The notes under the pieces are model-generated. The model was not told the DNA's origin and made no database searches. It saw only the letters and a list, made by a program, of their open reading frames with translations. From assembly GCF_003990335.1 (NCBI RefSeq), contig NZ_CP034683.1:882501-946500 (forward strand): DNA of 64,000 nt. Reading direction: 5' to 3'. Position numbers and translations under genes: made by a program. Shown piece by piece: positions 46,723 through 54,910 of the stretch (position 1 is its first letter; the number at the start of each line of letters is the position of its first letter). This DNA is from Rheinheimera mangrovi (GTDB lineage: Bacteria > Pseudomonadota > Gammaproteobacteria > Enterobacterales > Alteromonadaceae).

Positions 46723-46749
46723 CGGAGCTCTGGGGAGAGCTTCGTTTTG
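46723..46749 (+). terminator. terminator of kduDI
   Basis: CGGAGCTCT and AGAGCTTCG pair (one wobble) around GGGG, followed by TTTT; it starts 6 bp after the kduI stop. Confidence 0.75.
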
Positions 46750-46847
46750 TAACCACTTAGTAAAACAGGGCAGCAATCACTGCAATAGACAGTGTGCCCT
46801 TCGACAGCGCCAGCAGTACGAGCGCTGACTTATAACAAAGAGAGATC

Positions 46848-46968
46848 CCCTAAGTAATTGGAGTTACAGGGAGGCGACGAGGGCTTGAGTCCCCATGAAC
46901 ATAGTAGCCCTATGTGATTGGGGCGAGAGAACTTCGTCAACAAAGCTGCAGCTTCAAGTACGACGGGG
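46848..46968 (+). repeat. ERIC-like intergenic repeat, copy 3
   Basis: Third copy of the element, plus strand, between kduI and dctP. It shares with copy 2 the uninterrupted words CAACAAAGCTGCAGCTTC and CCCCATGAACATAGT. The repeat ends 22 bp before the dctP start, so it is probably in the transporter's 5' untranslated region or over its promoter. Confidence 0.85.
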
Positions 46969-46990
46969 AAAACAACAGGTAGGTTAGACG

Positions 46991-48007
46991 ATGAAATTCT
47001 TTTCACTGCGCGGCATGCTGCTGTGCTGCGGTTTGGCGACTCTGCTATTTGCGACAGGCTGTCAGCGCCAGCAAGAGCAGATCACCTTACGTATGGGGCA
47101 TTCGCTGGATCAGGAGCATGTGGTGCACAAAGCAATGCTCTATATGGCAGAGCGGCTGGAACATTATTCTGCTGGTCAGATGCATATTCAGATCTATAGC
47201 GGTGGCCAGCTTGGTTCAGAGCGTGAACTGATTGAACTGCTACAAATTGGCAGTCTGGCCTTAACCAAAGTTTCCGCCAGTCCGCTTGAAGGTTTTGTCC
47301 CTAAGATGCAGGTGTTTAGTGTGCCATATGTGTTCAGAGACAGTGCACATTTATGGGCTGTGTTAAACGGCTCCATAGGCCAGGATTTGCTCAACTCGAT
47401 GCACAGCGCCCGCTTGCATGGGTTGGGTTATTACGACGCAGGTAGTCGTAGCTTTTATACCACGAACAAGGCTGTGCATCTGCCCGCTGATTTAAAAGGC
47501 TTAAAATTTCGGGTACCTAACAGCCAGACAGCTGTACAGATGGTACAAACCTTAGGTGGCGCCGCGACACCTGTTGATTGGGGCGAGCTCTATACAGCTT
47601 TGCAACAAGGAGTGGTGGATGGTGCAGAAAACAATCCCCCCAGTTTTTATTTATCCCGTCATTACGAGTTATCCAAATACTACAGTCTGGACGAACATAC
47701 CTCAGTGCCGGACGTGATTTTAATGAGTTTGCCTGTCTGGAAAAGCCTGAATGCACAGCAGCAAGGCTGGGTGCAACAAGCCATGAACGATTCAGTACGT
47801 TATCAGCGTGAATTGTGGCAAGAGGCCAGTGATGATGCCTTAGCGAAAGTCAAAGCTGCTGGCGTGGAAGTTATTTATCCGGATAAGGCCGCTTTTGCAG
47901 CAGCAGTCAAGCCGTTGCATCAATCTCTGCAGGGCACCGAAGTGGGGAACCTGGTGGCTGAAATTGCGTTAGTTCCGGCTGAAATAGTGGGGGTGTCCAA
48001 TGACTAA
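46991..48007 (+). CDS. TRAP transporter substrate-binding lipoprotein DctP
   Basis: 338 residues. A lipoprotein signal (LATLLFATGC, Cys near residue 24) means it is tethered instead of freely periplasmic, which is less common for DctP. Family marks: LRMGHSLDQEHVVHKAM at the start of the mature chain, YSGGQLGSERELIELLQIG, and the ligand-carboxylate Arg in LKGLKFRVPNSQTA, followed by GGAATPVDWGELYTALQQGVVDGAENNP. Substrate is an organic acid or sugar acid; galacturonate-type uronates are inferred from the locus. Overlaps dctQ by 8 bases. Confidence 0.92.
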   Translation: MKFFSLRGMLLCCGLATLLFATGCQRQQEQITLRMGHSLDQEHVVHKAMLYMAERLEHYSAGQMHIQIYSGGQLGSERELIELLQIGSLALTKVSASPLEGFVPKMQVFSVPYVFRDSAHLWAVLNGSIGQDLLNSMHSARLHGLGYYDAGSRSFYTTNKAVHLPADLKGLKFRVPNSQTAVQMVQTLGGAATPVDWGELYTALQQGVVDGAENNPPSFYLSRHYELSKYYSLDEHTSVPDVILMSLPVWKSLNAQQQGWVQQAMNDSVRYQRELWQEASDDALAKVKAAGVEVIYPDKAAFAAAVKPLHQSLQGTEVGNLVAEIALVPAEIVGVSND

Positions 48008-48500
48008 ATTAGTACTGCTTGTCGACTGGGTATTGAAGCGAAGTTTAATGTTGTTAATGGCCATCATAGTGTTAGTGGTGTGCTGGCAAGTATTGTCTCG
48101 CTTTGTGTTAAGCGATCCCAGTTCTATGACCGAAGAAATTGCCCGTTGTTTATTATTGTGGATTGCAATGTTGGGTGCAGCTTATGCCTATCGCACTGGT
48201 CAGCATTTGGGCCTGGATATTGTGACCAGCCGGATGCCCGCTCTATGGCAACACCGTATTGCTTTTGTGCTGACAGCTGCTGTGGTGGTGTTCTCCTCCG
48301 TAGTGATGGTGTGGGGCGGTGGCGAACTGGTATGGCTCACTTTTGAACTAAACCAAATGTCGGCAGCTTTAGGTATTCGGATGGCCTGGATTTATCTGGT
48401 CTTGCCTTTGGCCGGGGTTTTGATCGCTTTTTATGGTTTATGTCAGCTGCGCTGTCTGGCGGCAAAAATTCAATTAGTCCCGGCAGAGGAGTCTGAATAA
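48000..48500 (+). CDS. TRAP transporter small membrane subunit DctQ
   Basis: 166 residues with four predicted membrane helices. The family motif EEIARCLLLWIAMLGAAYAYR (about residues 45-65) is plain, with the conserved Trp-rich second half. It joins the binding protein to the DctM permease. The start overlaps dctP by 8 bases and its stop shares one base with the dctM start, giving a tightly coupled dctPQM operon. Confidence 0.92.
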   Translation: MTKLVLLVDWVLKRSLMLLMAIIVLVVCWQVLSRFVLSDPSSMTEEIARCLLLWIAMLGAAYAYRTGQHLGLDIVTSRMPALWQHRIAFVLTAAVVVFSSVVMVWGGGELVWLTFELNQMSAALGIRMAWIYLVLPLAGVLIAFYGLCQLRCLAAKIQLVPAEESE

Positions 48501-49795
48501 TGGAATGGTCTGCACTTATTTTAATTAGTGTATTTTTTGTGTTGTTATTACTGAACGTGCCTATTTCCTTTTGCATTGGCTTAGCCACCTTGTGCACTAT
48601 GCTCCTTTCTATGGATTTGTTACCGGCCGTCACTACATTGGCGCAGCGTATGGCGGGTGGCTTAAATAGCTTTGCCTTGCTGGCCATTCCGTTTTTTGTA
48701 CTCTCAGGGCTTTTAATGGGGCGGGGCGGTATTGCCAAACGCTTAATTGAAGCTGCTATGGCTTTGGTGGGTAGTTTACCAGGTGGTCTGGCACTAGTGA
48801 ACGTGTTGTCTTGTATGTTGTTTGGCGCTATTTCAGGATCTGCGGTAGCAGCCACTTCTGCTATAGGCAGTTTTATGGTGCCCGAGATGAAAAAGCAGGG
48901 CTATGACGTTGACTACAGCGCTGCGGTAACAGCGGCGGCTGCAACTACAGGTATGCTGATACCTCCTAGCAATATTATGATCGTATATGCTATCGCCAGC
49001 GGCGGTGTATCTATTGCCGCCTTATTTGTGGCGGGTTATTTGCCAGGTATTTTGCTAGGTATAGGGTTGATGCTGGTTTGTGCCGGTTACGCCAAAATGA
49101 AAGGTTACCCGCTGGCTGCACGTCTGCCTTTGTCTTTAACCTTTAGCAAGCTGGCTGCAGCTATTCCAAGCTTACTGATGATTGTTTTGGTGATAGGTGG
49201 CATTATCAGTGGCGCTTTTACCGCAACAGAAGCTGGTGCTATTGCCGTTGTTTATTCCTTTATTCTGGCAGTTTGTGTTTACCGTGAAGTGAAGGTAAAA
49301 GAACTGCCTGCTATCTTGCTGAAATCCGCTGAAACTACAGCCATAGTTATGGCTTTAATTGCCACTTCTGCTGCTATGTCCTGGATTTTATCCTACGAGA
49401 ATATTCCGCAAACTGTTAGTCAGGGTTTGTTGACCTTAAGTGAGAACCCGCTACTGATTTTGTTATTGATCAATATTATTTTGCTGGTGGTGGGCGCTTT
49501 TATGGATATGACACCAGCAGTGCTGATATTCACGCCTATCTTTCTGCCAGTAGCGGTGGAGCTTGGCATGAGCCCGCTGCATTTTGGCATCATGATGATT
49601 TTAAACCTGTCTATTGGTTTAGTGTCGCCTCCGGTCGGCAGTGTGCTTTTTGTCGCCTGTGCTGTGGCTAAAACTAAGCTCGAGTCTTTAATTAAGCCGC
49701 TGTTGCCTATGTATGCAGCTATGGTGGTGGTGTTATTGCTTGTGACTTATGTACCAGCTATCAGTGAATTTTTGCCTAATTTGTTTGGGCTGTAG
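48500..49795 (+). CDS. TRAP transporter large permease DctM
   Basis: 431 residues, about 12 membrane helices. Landmarks: LLNVPISFCIGLATL, LLAIPFFVLSGLLMGRGGIAKRLIEAA, FGAISGSAVAATSAIGSFMVPEM, and GMLIPPSNIMIVYAI, then SPPVGSVLFVACAVAK near the end. It is the Na+-coupled channel component; Na+ could come from the NQR pump encoded at the other end of the window. The IclR gene follows after 9 bp and is probably co-transcribed. Confidence 0.94.
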   Translation: MEWSALILISVFFVLLLLNVPISFCIGLATLCTMLLSMDLLPAVTTLAQRMAGGLNSFALLAIPFFVLSGLLMGRGGIAKRLIEAAMALVGSLPGGLALVNVLSCMLFGAISGSAVAATSAIGSFMVPEMKKQGYDVDYSAAVTAAAATTGMLIPPSNIMIVYAIASGGVSIAALFVAGYLPGILLGIGLMLVCAGYAKMKGYPLAARLPLSLTFSKLAAAIPSLLMIVLVIGGIISGAFTATEAGAIAVVYSFILAVCVYREVKVKELPAILLKSAETTAIVMALIATSAAMSWILSYENIPQTVSQGLLTLSENPLLILLLINIILLVVGAFMDMTPAVLIFTPIFLPVAVELGMSPLHFGIMMILNLSIGLVSPPVGSVLFVACAVAKTKLESLIKPLLPMYAAMVVVLLLVTYVPAISEFLPNLFGL

Positions 49796-49804
49796 GGGGG
49801 ATTC

Positions 49805-50581
49805 ATGACCAGTTATTTGATCCCAAATCTTGCCAATGCCTGCCGCATGATGGAGTTGGTGGCGGCATCAGGTTCTGGTTTAACTTTATCTCAGCTTGAG
49901 CAGCAACTGCAGGTACCCAGAACCAGCGCTTTTCGTATTTTACAAACCCTTTGTCAGCAACAAATGCTGTACAAAGAAGGTAAAAAGTATCGGGTAGGCA
50001 GCAGTTTATACAAAATGGGGCTGGATTTATTGCAGCATCATCATTTGCATCAACTGGCTGTGCCCGTGTTACATAAGCTGACCATAAGCACTGGCCTCAC
50101 CAGCCATCTGGCATTGCCCAGGCCTGATGGCGCTTTAATAGCTGAAGTTTGTGATAGTCCCAACCCAAGCCATTTGGCTGCACGGCCTGGATTTCTGGCC
50201 GATTTGCACTGTTCTGCCGGTGGCAAAGTGTTTCTGGCATTTAACTACTTTGATCAACTGGCTACTTTGCCAGGTTTGCAGCAAATGCCAGCCCGAACGC
50301 CACAAAGCATTACCGATCTGAATCGCTTGCGAGTAGAATTGCAAAGTGTTTTAGGTCGGGGTTACGCGGTAGACGATCAGGAGTATCAACCCAATGTGCG
50401 CTGTATCGCAGTGCCTATACGTAATGCGCAGGGCATAGTAGTGGCTTGTGTTGGAGTCACAGGGTTGGCGACTATTTTGTGCAAGCAACGTTTACCACTA
50501 GTGGTTGCGACGGTGAAACAAGCTGCTATTGATATTAGTCTGGCATGCTACAGGCCCGCTTTGCTGGCCAATGATAAATAA
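49805..50581 (+). CDS. IclR family regulator (KdgR-like)
   Basis: 258 residues. N-terminal winged helix-turn-helix (about 8-65; LTLSQLEQQLQVPRTSAFRILQTL) and a C-terminal IclR effector domain (about 75-250; SAGGKVFLAF, GRGYAVDDQEYQPNVRCIAVPI). Pectin-locus IclR proteins such as KdgR sense 2-keto-3-deoxygluconate and repress uronate genes; that role is inferred from position between the TRAP genes and the LacI gene. A candidate target is the inverted repeat at 51687 with AATGAAACCA, which looks somewhat like known KdgR sites. Confidence 0.87.
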   Translation: MTSYLIPNLANACRMMELVAASGSGLTLSQLEQQLQVPRTSAFRILQTLCQQQMLYKEGKKYRVGSSLYKMGLDLLQHHHLHQLAVPVLHKLTISTGLTSHLALPRPDGALIAEVCDSPNPSHLAARPGFLADLHCSAGGKVFLAFNYFDQLATLPGLQQMPARTPQSITDLNRLRVELQSVLGRGYAVDDQEYQPNVRCIAVPIRNAQGIVVACVGVTGLATILCKQRLPLVVATVKQAAIDISLACYRPALLANDK

Positions 50582-50593
50582 CAGGACAAGTGG

Positions 50594-51631
50594 ATGATAC
50601 AAAAAAGTTCGACCATTAATGATGTGGCCCGTCTGGCAGGTGTATCCAAACGCACAGTGTCGCGGGTGATCAATGGCTCTTTAAGTGTGGGTGACAGCAC
50701 CAGAGTCAGAGTCGAAAAAATTATCGCTGAACTGAATTATTCACCAAATACCCAGGCCCGTGGTTTAGCATCCAGCCGCTCGTATTTATTAGGCTTAATT
50801 TACGATAACCCGGATGCATTGTATTTAGATGATGTTCAGCGCGGTGTGCTGGAAATATGCTCGACTCTGGGCTACGAGCTTGTGGTGCATCCTTGTCGTT
50901 ATCGCAGTGAAACCCTGGTGCAGGATTGCCTGAATTTTATCAACAGATCCAAACTGGATGGTGTGATAGTTTTACCTCCAGTGTCCGAACTGGAGTCTTT
51001 GGCTGACGCACTAAAAAATGCCGGGCGCCCTTATGTGCGGTTGACCTCTGTTGCTATAGATGAAGCTAAACACATAGTGGTGTCGGATGACCGGTCTGCA
51101 GCCGCTGAAATGGCGCGTTATTTTGCTCAGTTAGGTCATCAGGATATTGCATTTATCAGTGGTCCACAGCGCTATAAATCCTCCACTGAGCGGATGGAGG
51201 GTTTTAAATTAGGCTTGTCGGCTTACGGTATAGCGCTGAAAGCGGAACGCATCATGGAGGGTAATAACACCTACGAAACAGGTATTGAGTGCGCCCGCAG
51301 CCTGTTGAGCCAAAGCCCTTTACCTACAGCTATTTTTGCCAATAACGATCAAATGGCGGCTGGTGTACTGAAAGTGGCGCATCAAATGGGTATTGCCATT
51401 CCACAACAGCTGTCTGTCGCTGGTTTTGATGACAACTTACTGGCGTCCCGAGTGATACCTGCTTTAACGACCATCAAGCGCCCGGTGCGACAAATGGCTC
51501 AGTTGGCAACCACCAAAATGATTATGGTGATTGAGCAGAATGATAAAGCAGCTCAACAAGTTGCAGCCAAGGTGGCTCCAACTCTGGTCGTGCGCGAGTC
51601 GACGGCTCAGGCCGCAGTGGTGGTGTTGTAA
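50594..51631 (+). CDS. LacI family regulator of the pectin island
   Basis: 345 residues. The helix-turn-helix is TINDVARLAGVSKRTVSRVINGS, followed by a hinge (SPNTQARGLAS) and a periplasmic-binding-like effector domain with DGVIVLPP, FISGP, ANNDQMAAG and SVAGFDDN. LacI proteins bind even palindromes with a central CG; five such sites of one type (TGCYAYCGGTGGCA-like) occur before the receptor, GH28 and uxaA genes in this island, so this protein is the best candidate to bind them. The gene starts 12 bp after the IclR gene, giving two regulators in series on one transcript. Effector unknown. Confidence 0.92.
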   Translation: MIQKSSTINDVARLAGVSKRTVSRVINGSLSVGDSTRVRVEKIIAELNYSPNTQARGLASSRSYLLGLIYDNPDALYLDDVQRGVLEICSTLGYELVVHPCRYRSETLVQDCLNFINRSKLDGVIVLPPVSELESLADALKNAGRPYVRLTSVAIDEAKHIVVSDDRSAAAEMARYFAQLGHQDIAFISGPQRYKSSTERMEGFKLGLSAYGIALKAERIMEGNNTYETGIECARSLLSQSPLPTAIFANNDQMAAGVLKVAHQMGIAIPQQLSVAGFDDNLLASRVIPALTTIKRPVRQMAQLATTKMIMVIEQNDKAAQQVAAKVAPTLVVRESTAQAAVVVL

Positions 51632-51686
51632 TTACCTCAGCTGTGCTTTTACTTTTTTAGTGTTCCCTGACAGAAAAATAGAGTAA

Positions 51687-51716
51687 GGTGGTTTTATTAG
51701 AAAAAATGAAACCATC
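51687..51716. promoter_or_regulatory. imperfect inverted repeat upstream of the propeller-cyclase gene
   Basis: GGTGGTTTTATT (51687-51698) and AATGAAACCATC (51705-51716) match at 10 of 12 positions around a 6-bp spacer, ending 11 bp before the start codon. The AATGAAAC/GTTTTATT halves recall KdgR-type sites; assignment to the local IclR protein is a guess. Confidence 0.35.
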
Positions 51717-51727
51717 TTCTGGCTGGG

Positions 51728-54700
51728 ATGGCGCAGATGTTTACTTTTACAAATTTTATCAACTTCTTGCACAATAAAAAGTTCAGTGTTGCTTGCACTG
51801 CACTTTTACTGTCGCTTTTTTTATCCCTGTCATTTTCTGCGTCTGCCGCAACTGCAGCCTTAACAGATTACTTCCGCGAAAGCTGGAGTACACGTCAGGG
51901 CTTACCTCACAATACGATTAACAGCATAAGCCAGACTCCGGACGGTTACCTTTGGTTTGCGACCTGGGAAGGTGTGGCTCGCTATAACGGCCGTGAATTT
52001 AAAGTGTATGGTCGTGAACAGCAAACCGGCCTGCCGGATTCAGGCATCAGAGCTTTGCATTTAGATCCAAAAGGCCGCTTATTGTTAGGAGGCTCCCGGG
52101 GCGGTTTAGCATTACTGCAGGATCAGCAGTGGCGGTCTGTGGATCCAGTGTCAGCTTTGGTTAATGAAGTGCGGGGGGATGCAAAAGGGCAGCTTTGGGT
52201 AGGTACTGAAGGTGGAGGTTTATTTTGTCTGCAGAGGGATGGTTCACGCCAGCAATGGACAAGGCATCATGGCTTACCCAGCAATACCCTTTACAGCATG
52301 CTGCATGATGATAAAGATGGGCTGTGGCTGGGGACTGCTGAAGGTTTAGCTTATTTGCAGCAAGGCAAACTGAGTTCTGTTGAAAACAGCCCCAAGCTGC
52401 CCATTTTTGCTTTGGCGTTCTACAAAAACCAACTGTATTTGGGAACTGAGCGTGGCTTGTACCGGCAACAAGGTGAACACTTTGTCGTAGTGCAGTCAGA
52501 ACTTCAACAAACAGCCATATCCAGACTATTGGTTGATCACCAGGATGATCTTTGGATTGGTACTGTTGAAGAGGGCGTTTTTCGTTTAAGTAACTATGGT
52601 TTAGAGCAGCTAACGGCCAAACATGGTATGCCAAACAACAGAGTGCTGGCGATTTATCAAGACAATGAACATAGCATTTGGTTAGGCACCAATGGGGGAT
52701 TATTCCGTTTGCGTGATGCGCCTTTCGCCACATTAAGCACAGAACAGGGCCTGCCTGATAATTTTGTCCGTACAGTACTACAACATTCAGATGGCAGTAT
52801 CTGGATAGGTACAGCGCGCGGCGTGGCGCGTTACCTGAACGGCAAGCTGTTGACAGAGCAAAACCTGCTGCCAGAACAATCAGTGTTGAGCCTGGCCGAA
52901 ACCGCAAGGGGTGATGTACTGATTGGCACTTACTCTTCCGGAGTCTTTCAGTACAGCGACGGTAAGCTGACAAAATTGCTGGACCGCAGTTCAGGTTTAT
53001 TATCCAACGAAGTTCGGGCTATTTTGCCTTTGCAGGAAGGTTCTATCTGGCTGGGTACAGCACAAGGCCTGAATCATTATCATGCTCAGCAGATGCAGAG
53101 TTACACCACAAGGGAAGGCTTAACGGCTGACTTTGTGGTGGCTTTGCATAAGATTGGTGATGTGCTCTGGATAGGCACAGGCACAGGTGTAACCCGCCTT
53201 GTGAACGGCAAGTTTGAGCCTTTGCCGTTGTCACAGCTCGATCAAACTGAATATGCCTTTGATTTTTTCGAACAAGCTGAACAACAGCTGCTGTGGTTGG
53301 CTACAGATCGTGGTTTAGCGCGTTATCGATTAGATACGGCTGAGTTGTCTCTGGTCGGCCGTAAGGCTGGTATGCCATTTGATAAAATTTTTCAGGTGCA
53401 AGCCGATTTACATGGCAATCTTTGGCTGAGCAGTAACAGAGGTATTTTACGCATCAGCCAGCAGAGCGCGAATGCTGTAGCTGATGGCACCGCTGCAAGA
53501 GTTGCATACGAGTTATATGGTGAAAGTGACGGCATGCTCAGTGCTCAGGCCAATGGCGGCTCAAATCCAGCCGCTATGTTGGCTCAGGATGGTTCTTTAT
53601 GGTTTGCCACCGCTTCAGGCGTCAGCAGAGTACAGCCTGATCGTTTAGCTGGGTTTGCTGAAACAGTTCCGCCGGTCGTGTTGGAAGAGTTGCTGGTCAA
53701 TGGCGTTACACAAAAAATCAGTGGCAGCATGGAGTTGCAACCCGATAGTGACAGAGTGGAATTACATTTTGCAGGTTTAGGTTATGTGATGCCTGACCGT
53801 ATTCAATATCGCAGCAGATTGGTTGGTTTTGACGCCAACTGGCTGGATAGAGGGCAGCAAAACTTTGCGGAATACACCAATCTTGCGCCAGGGCGTTATG
53901 AGTTTTTAGTTCAGGCCGCGAACCCAGGCGGTGAATGGAGTAAAGCGGCTCGCATAGAATTGATTAAACATCCGCATTGGTGGCAAACCCGAAATTTTCA
54001 GTGGCTGAGCGCATTGTCAGTCCTGGCGGTTTTGTTGTTACTGTTGTATTGGCGTATGTCCAGCCTGCGCCATTCTCAGCAGCGTTTAAAGCGTCAGGTG
54101 GAGGAAAAAACTGCAGAGTTGCAGCAAAAGGCCAATAGCCTGCAGGCGGCAGATGAAGAAAAGTCAGCCTTGTTAGCCCAATTGCATCAACAAACTTTAG
54201 CCTTGGCATTACAGGCGCGACAGGATGGTTTGACTGGCCTCGCCAACCGCCGGGCTTTTGATGAAGTATTAAGTAAAGAATTTACCCGCTCTCAACGCTT
54301 GAAACAGCCGCTTGCTTTGGCATTTATCGATATCGATCACTTCAAAGTCATTAACGATACCTGGTCGCATAATGCCGGCGACCTGGCACTGGCGGCTATT
54401 GCTGAAAAAATCCGTCAGCATTCCCGCTCCGTCGACTGTGCCGCCCGTTGGGGGGGAGAAGAGTTTGCTTTGCTGATGCCATCCACCAGTCTGGAGCAGG
54501 CGCAACAGGTATGCGAACGCTTGCGTCTGGAGATTATGGCATTGGACTGGCTGGATATAGCGCAAGAACTCTGTATTACTGTCAGTATTGGTATTGCCAT
54601 CAGTGACGAATTAACTGACGCCAAACAACTGCTGTTTTTAGCGGACCAAGCCTTGTATCAGGCAAAACAACAAGGCCGTAACAGAGTCTGCGCTGCCTGA
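51728..54700 (+). CDS. membrane diguanylate cyclase with a two-component-type beta-propeller sensor
   Basis: 990 residues. Signal/anchor helix (about 20-42), then about 14 Reg_prop-like repeats forming propellers (LWFATWEGVARYNG, LWVGTEGGGLF, LWIGTVEEGVFRL, IWIGTARGVARY and similar), a Y_Y_Y domain (about 655-745; YRSRLVGFDANW, APGRYEFLVQAANPGG), one transmembrane helix (about 755-775), a coiled coil and a C-terminal GGDEF domain with GGEEF at 909-913 and an RSVD inhibitory site five residues before it. This is the sensor layout of Bacteroides hybrid two-component sugar sensors, but with cyclase output. It probably links periplasmic pectin fragments to cyclic di-GMP. Confidence 0.9.
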   Translation: MAQMFTFTNFINFLHNKKFSVACTALLLSLFLSLSFSASAATAALTDYFRESWSTRQGLPHNTINSISQTPDGYLWFATWEGVARYNGREFKVYGREQQTGLPDSGIRALHLDPKGRLLLGGSRGGLALLQDQQWRSVDPVSALVNEVRGDAKGQLWVGTEGGGLFCLQRDGSRQQWTRHHGLPSNTLYSMLHDDKDGLWLGTAEGLAYLQQGKLSSVENSPKLPIFALAFYKNQLYLGTERGLYRQQGEHFVVVQSELQQTAISRLLVDHQDDLWIGTVEEGVFRLSNYGLEQLTAKHGMPNNRVLAIYQDNEHSIWLGTNGGLFRLRDAPFATLSTEQGLPDNFVRTVLQHSDGSIWIGTARGVARYLNGKLLTEQNLLPEQSVLSLAETARGDVLIGTYSSGVFQYSDGKLTKLLDRSSGLLSNEVRAILPLQEGSIWLGTAQGLNHYHAQQMQSYTTREGLTADFVVALHKIGDVLWIGTGTGVTRLVNGKFEPLPLSQLDQTEYAFDFFEQAEQQLLWLATDRGLARYRLDTAELSLVGRKAGMPFDKIFQVQADLHGNLWLSSNRGILRISQQSANAVADGTAARVAYELYGESDGMLSAQANGGSNPAAMLAQDGSLWFATASGVSRVQPDRLAGFAETVPPVVLEELLVNGVTQKISGSMELQPDSDRVELHFAGLGYVMPDRIQYRSRLVGFDANWLDRGQQNFAEYTNLAPGRYEFLVQAANPGGEWSKAARIELIKHPHWWQTRNFQWLSALSVLAVLLLLLYWRMSSLRHSQQRLKRQVEEKTAELQQKANSLQAADEEKSALLAQLHQQTLALALQARQDGLTGLANRRAFDEVLSKEFTRSQRLKQPLALAFIDIDHFKVINDTWSHNAGDLALAAIAEKIRQHSRSVDCAARWGGEEFALLMPSTSLEQAQQVCERLRLEIMALDWLDIAQELCITVSIGIAISDELTDAKQLLFLADQALYQAKQQGRNRVCAA

Positions 54701-54779
54701 GATCTCTGTTCAGCAATGTCAGTTTTCTGTTGCTTTGATTTCAATAATGGAATCTTCCTTCTGAAGTTCTCTGACCAGT

Positions 54780-54793
54780 TGCCATCGGTGGCA
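54780..54793. promoter_or_regulatory. LacI-type operator 3 (GH28 promoter, upstream)
   Basis: TGCCATCGGTGGCA, identical to the reverse complement of operator 2 at the receptor promoter; 33 bp before operator 4. Confidence 0.72.
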
Positions 54794-54811
54794 AAAAATG
54801 ATGGCAATCTC

Positions 54812-54839
54812 TTGCTACCGGTGGCAAATGCGTTATTAT
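54812..54839 (+). promoter_or_regulatory. promoter of the GH28 gene with operator 4 over the -35 box
   Basis: TTGCTA (54812-54817) and TATTAT (54834-54839) are 16 bp apart. The palindrome TGCTACCGGTGGCA (54813-54826) covers the -35 element, so a bound LacI protein would block polymerase. The perfect 12-bp palindrome CTGTTTAAACAG follows at 54841-54852, near the expected transcription start. Confidence 0.6.
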
Positions 54840-54840
54840 G

Positions 54841-54852
54841 CTGTTTAAACAG
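54841..54852. promoter_or_regulatory. perfect 12-bp palindrome near the GH28 transcription start
   Basis: CTGTTTAAACAG directly follows the presumed -10 box. It differs from the CG-centred operators, so a second regulator is possible. No other copy was noticed in the island. Confidence 0.3.
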
Positions 54853-54910
54853 ACATAAATCAGATGATTTCCTCTGGCTTTATGCAGATAAAACAAAAAT
54901 GGAATAACGG

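Noticed and set aside
46918..47199. Open frame overlapping the third repeat and the start of dctP
   Set aside because: Its beginning is repeat sequence and the rest is out of frame with the clear DctP lipoprotein.
48337..48855. Minus-strand open frame across the dctQ/dctM junction
   Set aside because: Antisense to two certain genes; Pro/Lys-rich composition typical of the reverse of membrane-protein codons.
52161..52973. Minus-strand open frame of 270 codons inside the propeller-cyclase gene
   Set aside because: Fully antisense to well-supported Reg_prop repeats; the His/Cys-rich composition and lack of any motif mark it as a shadow.
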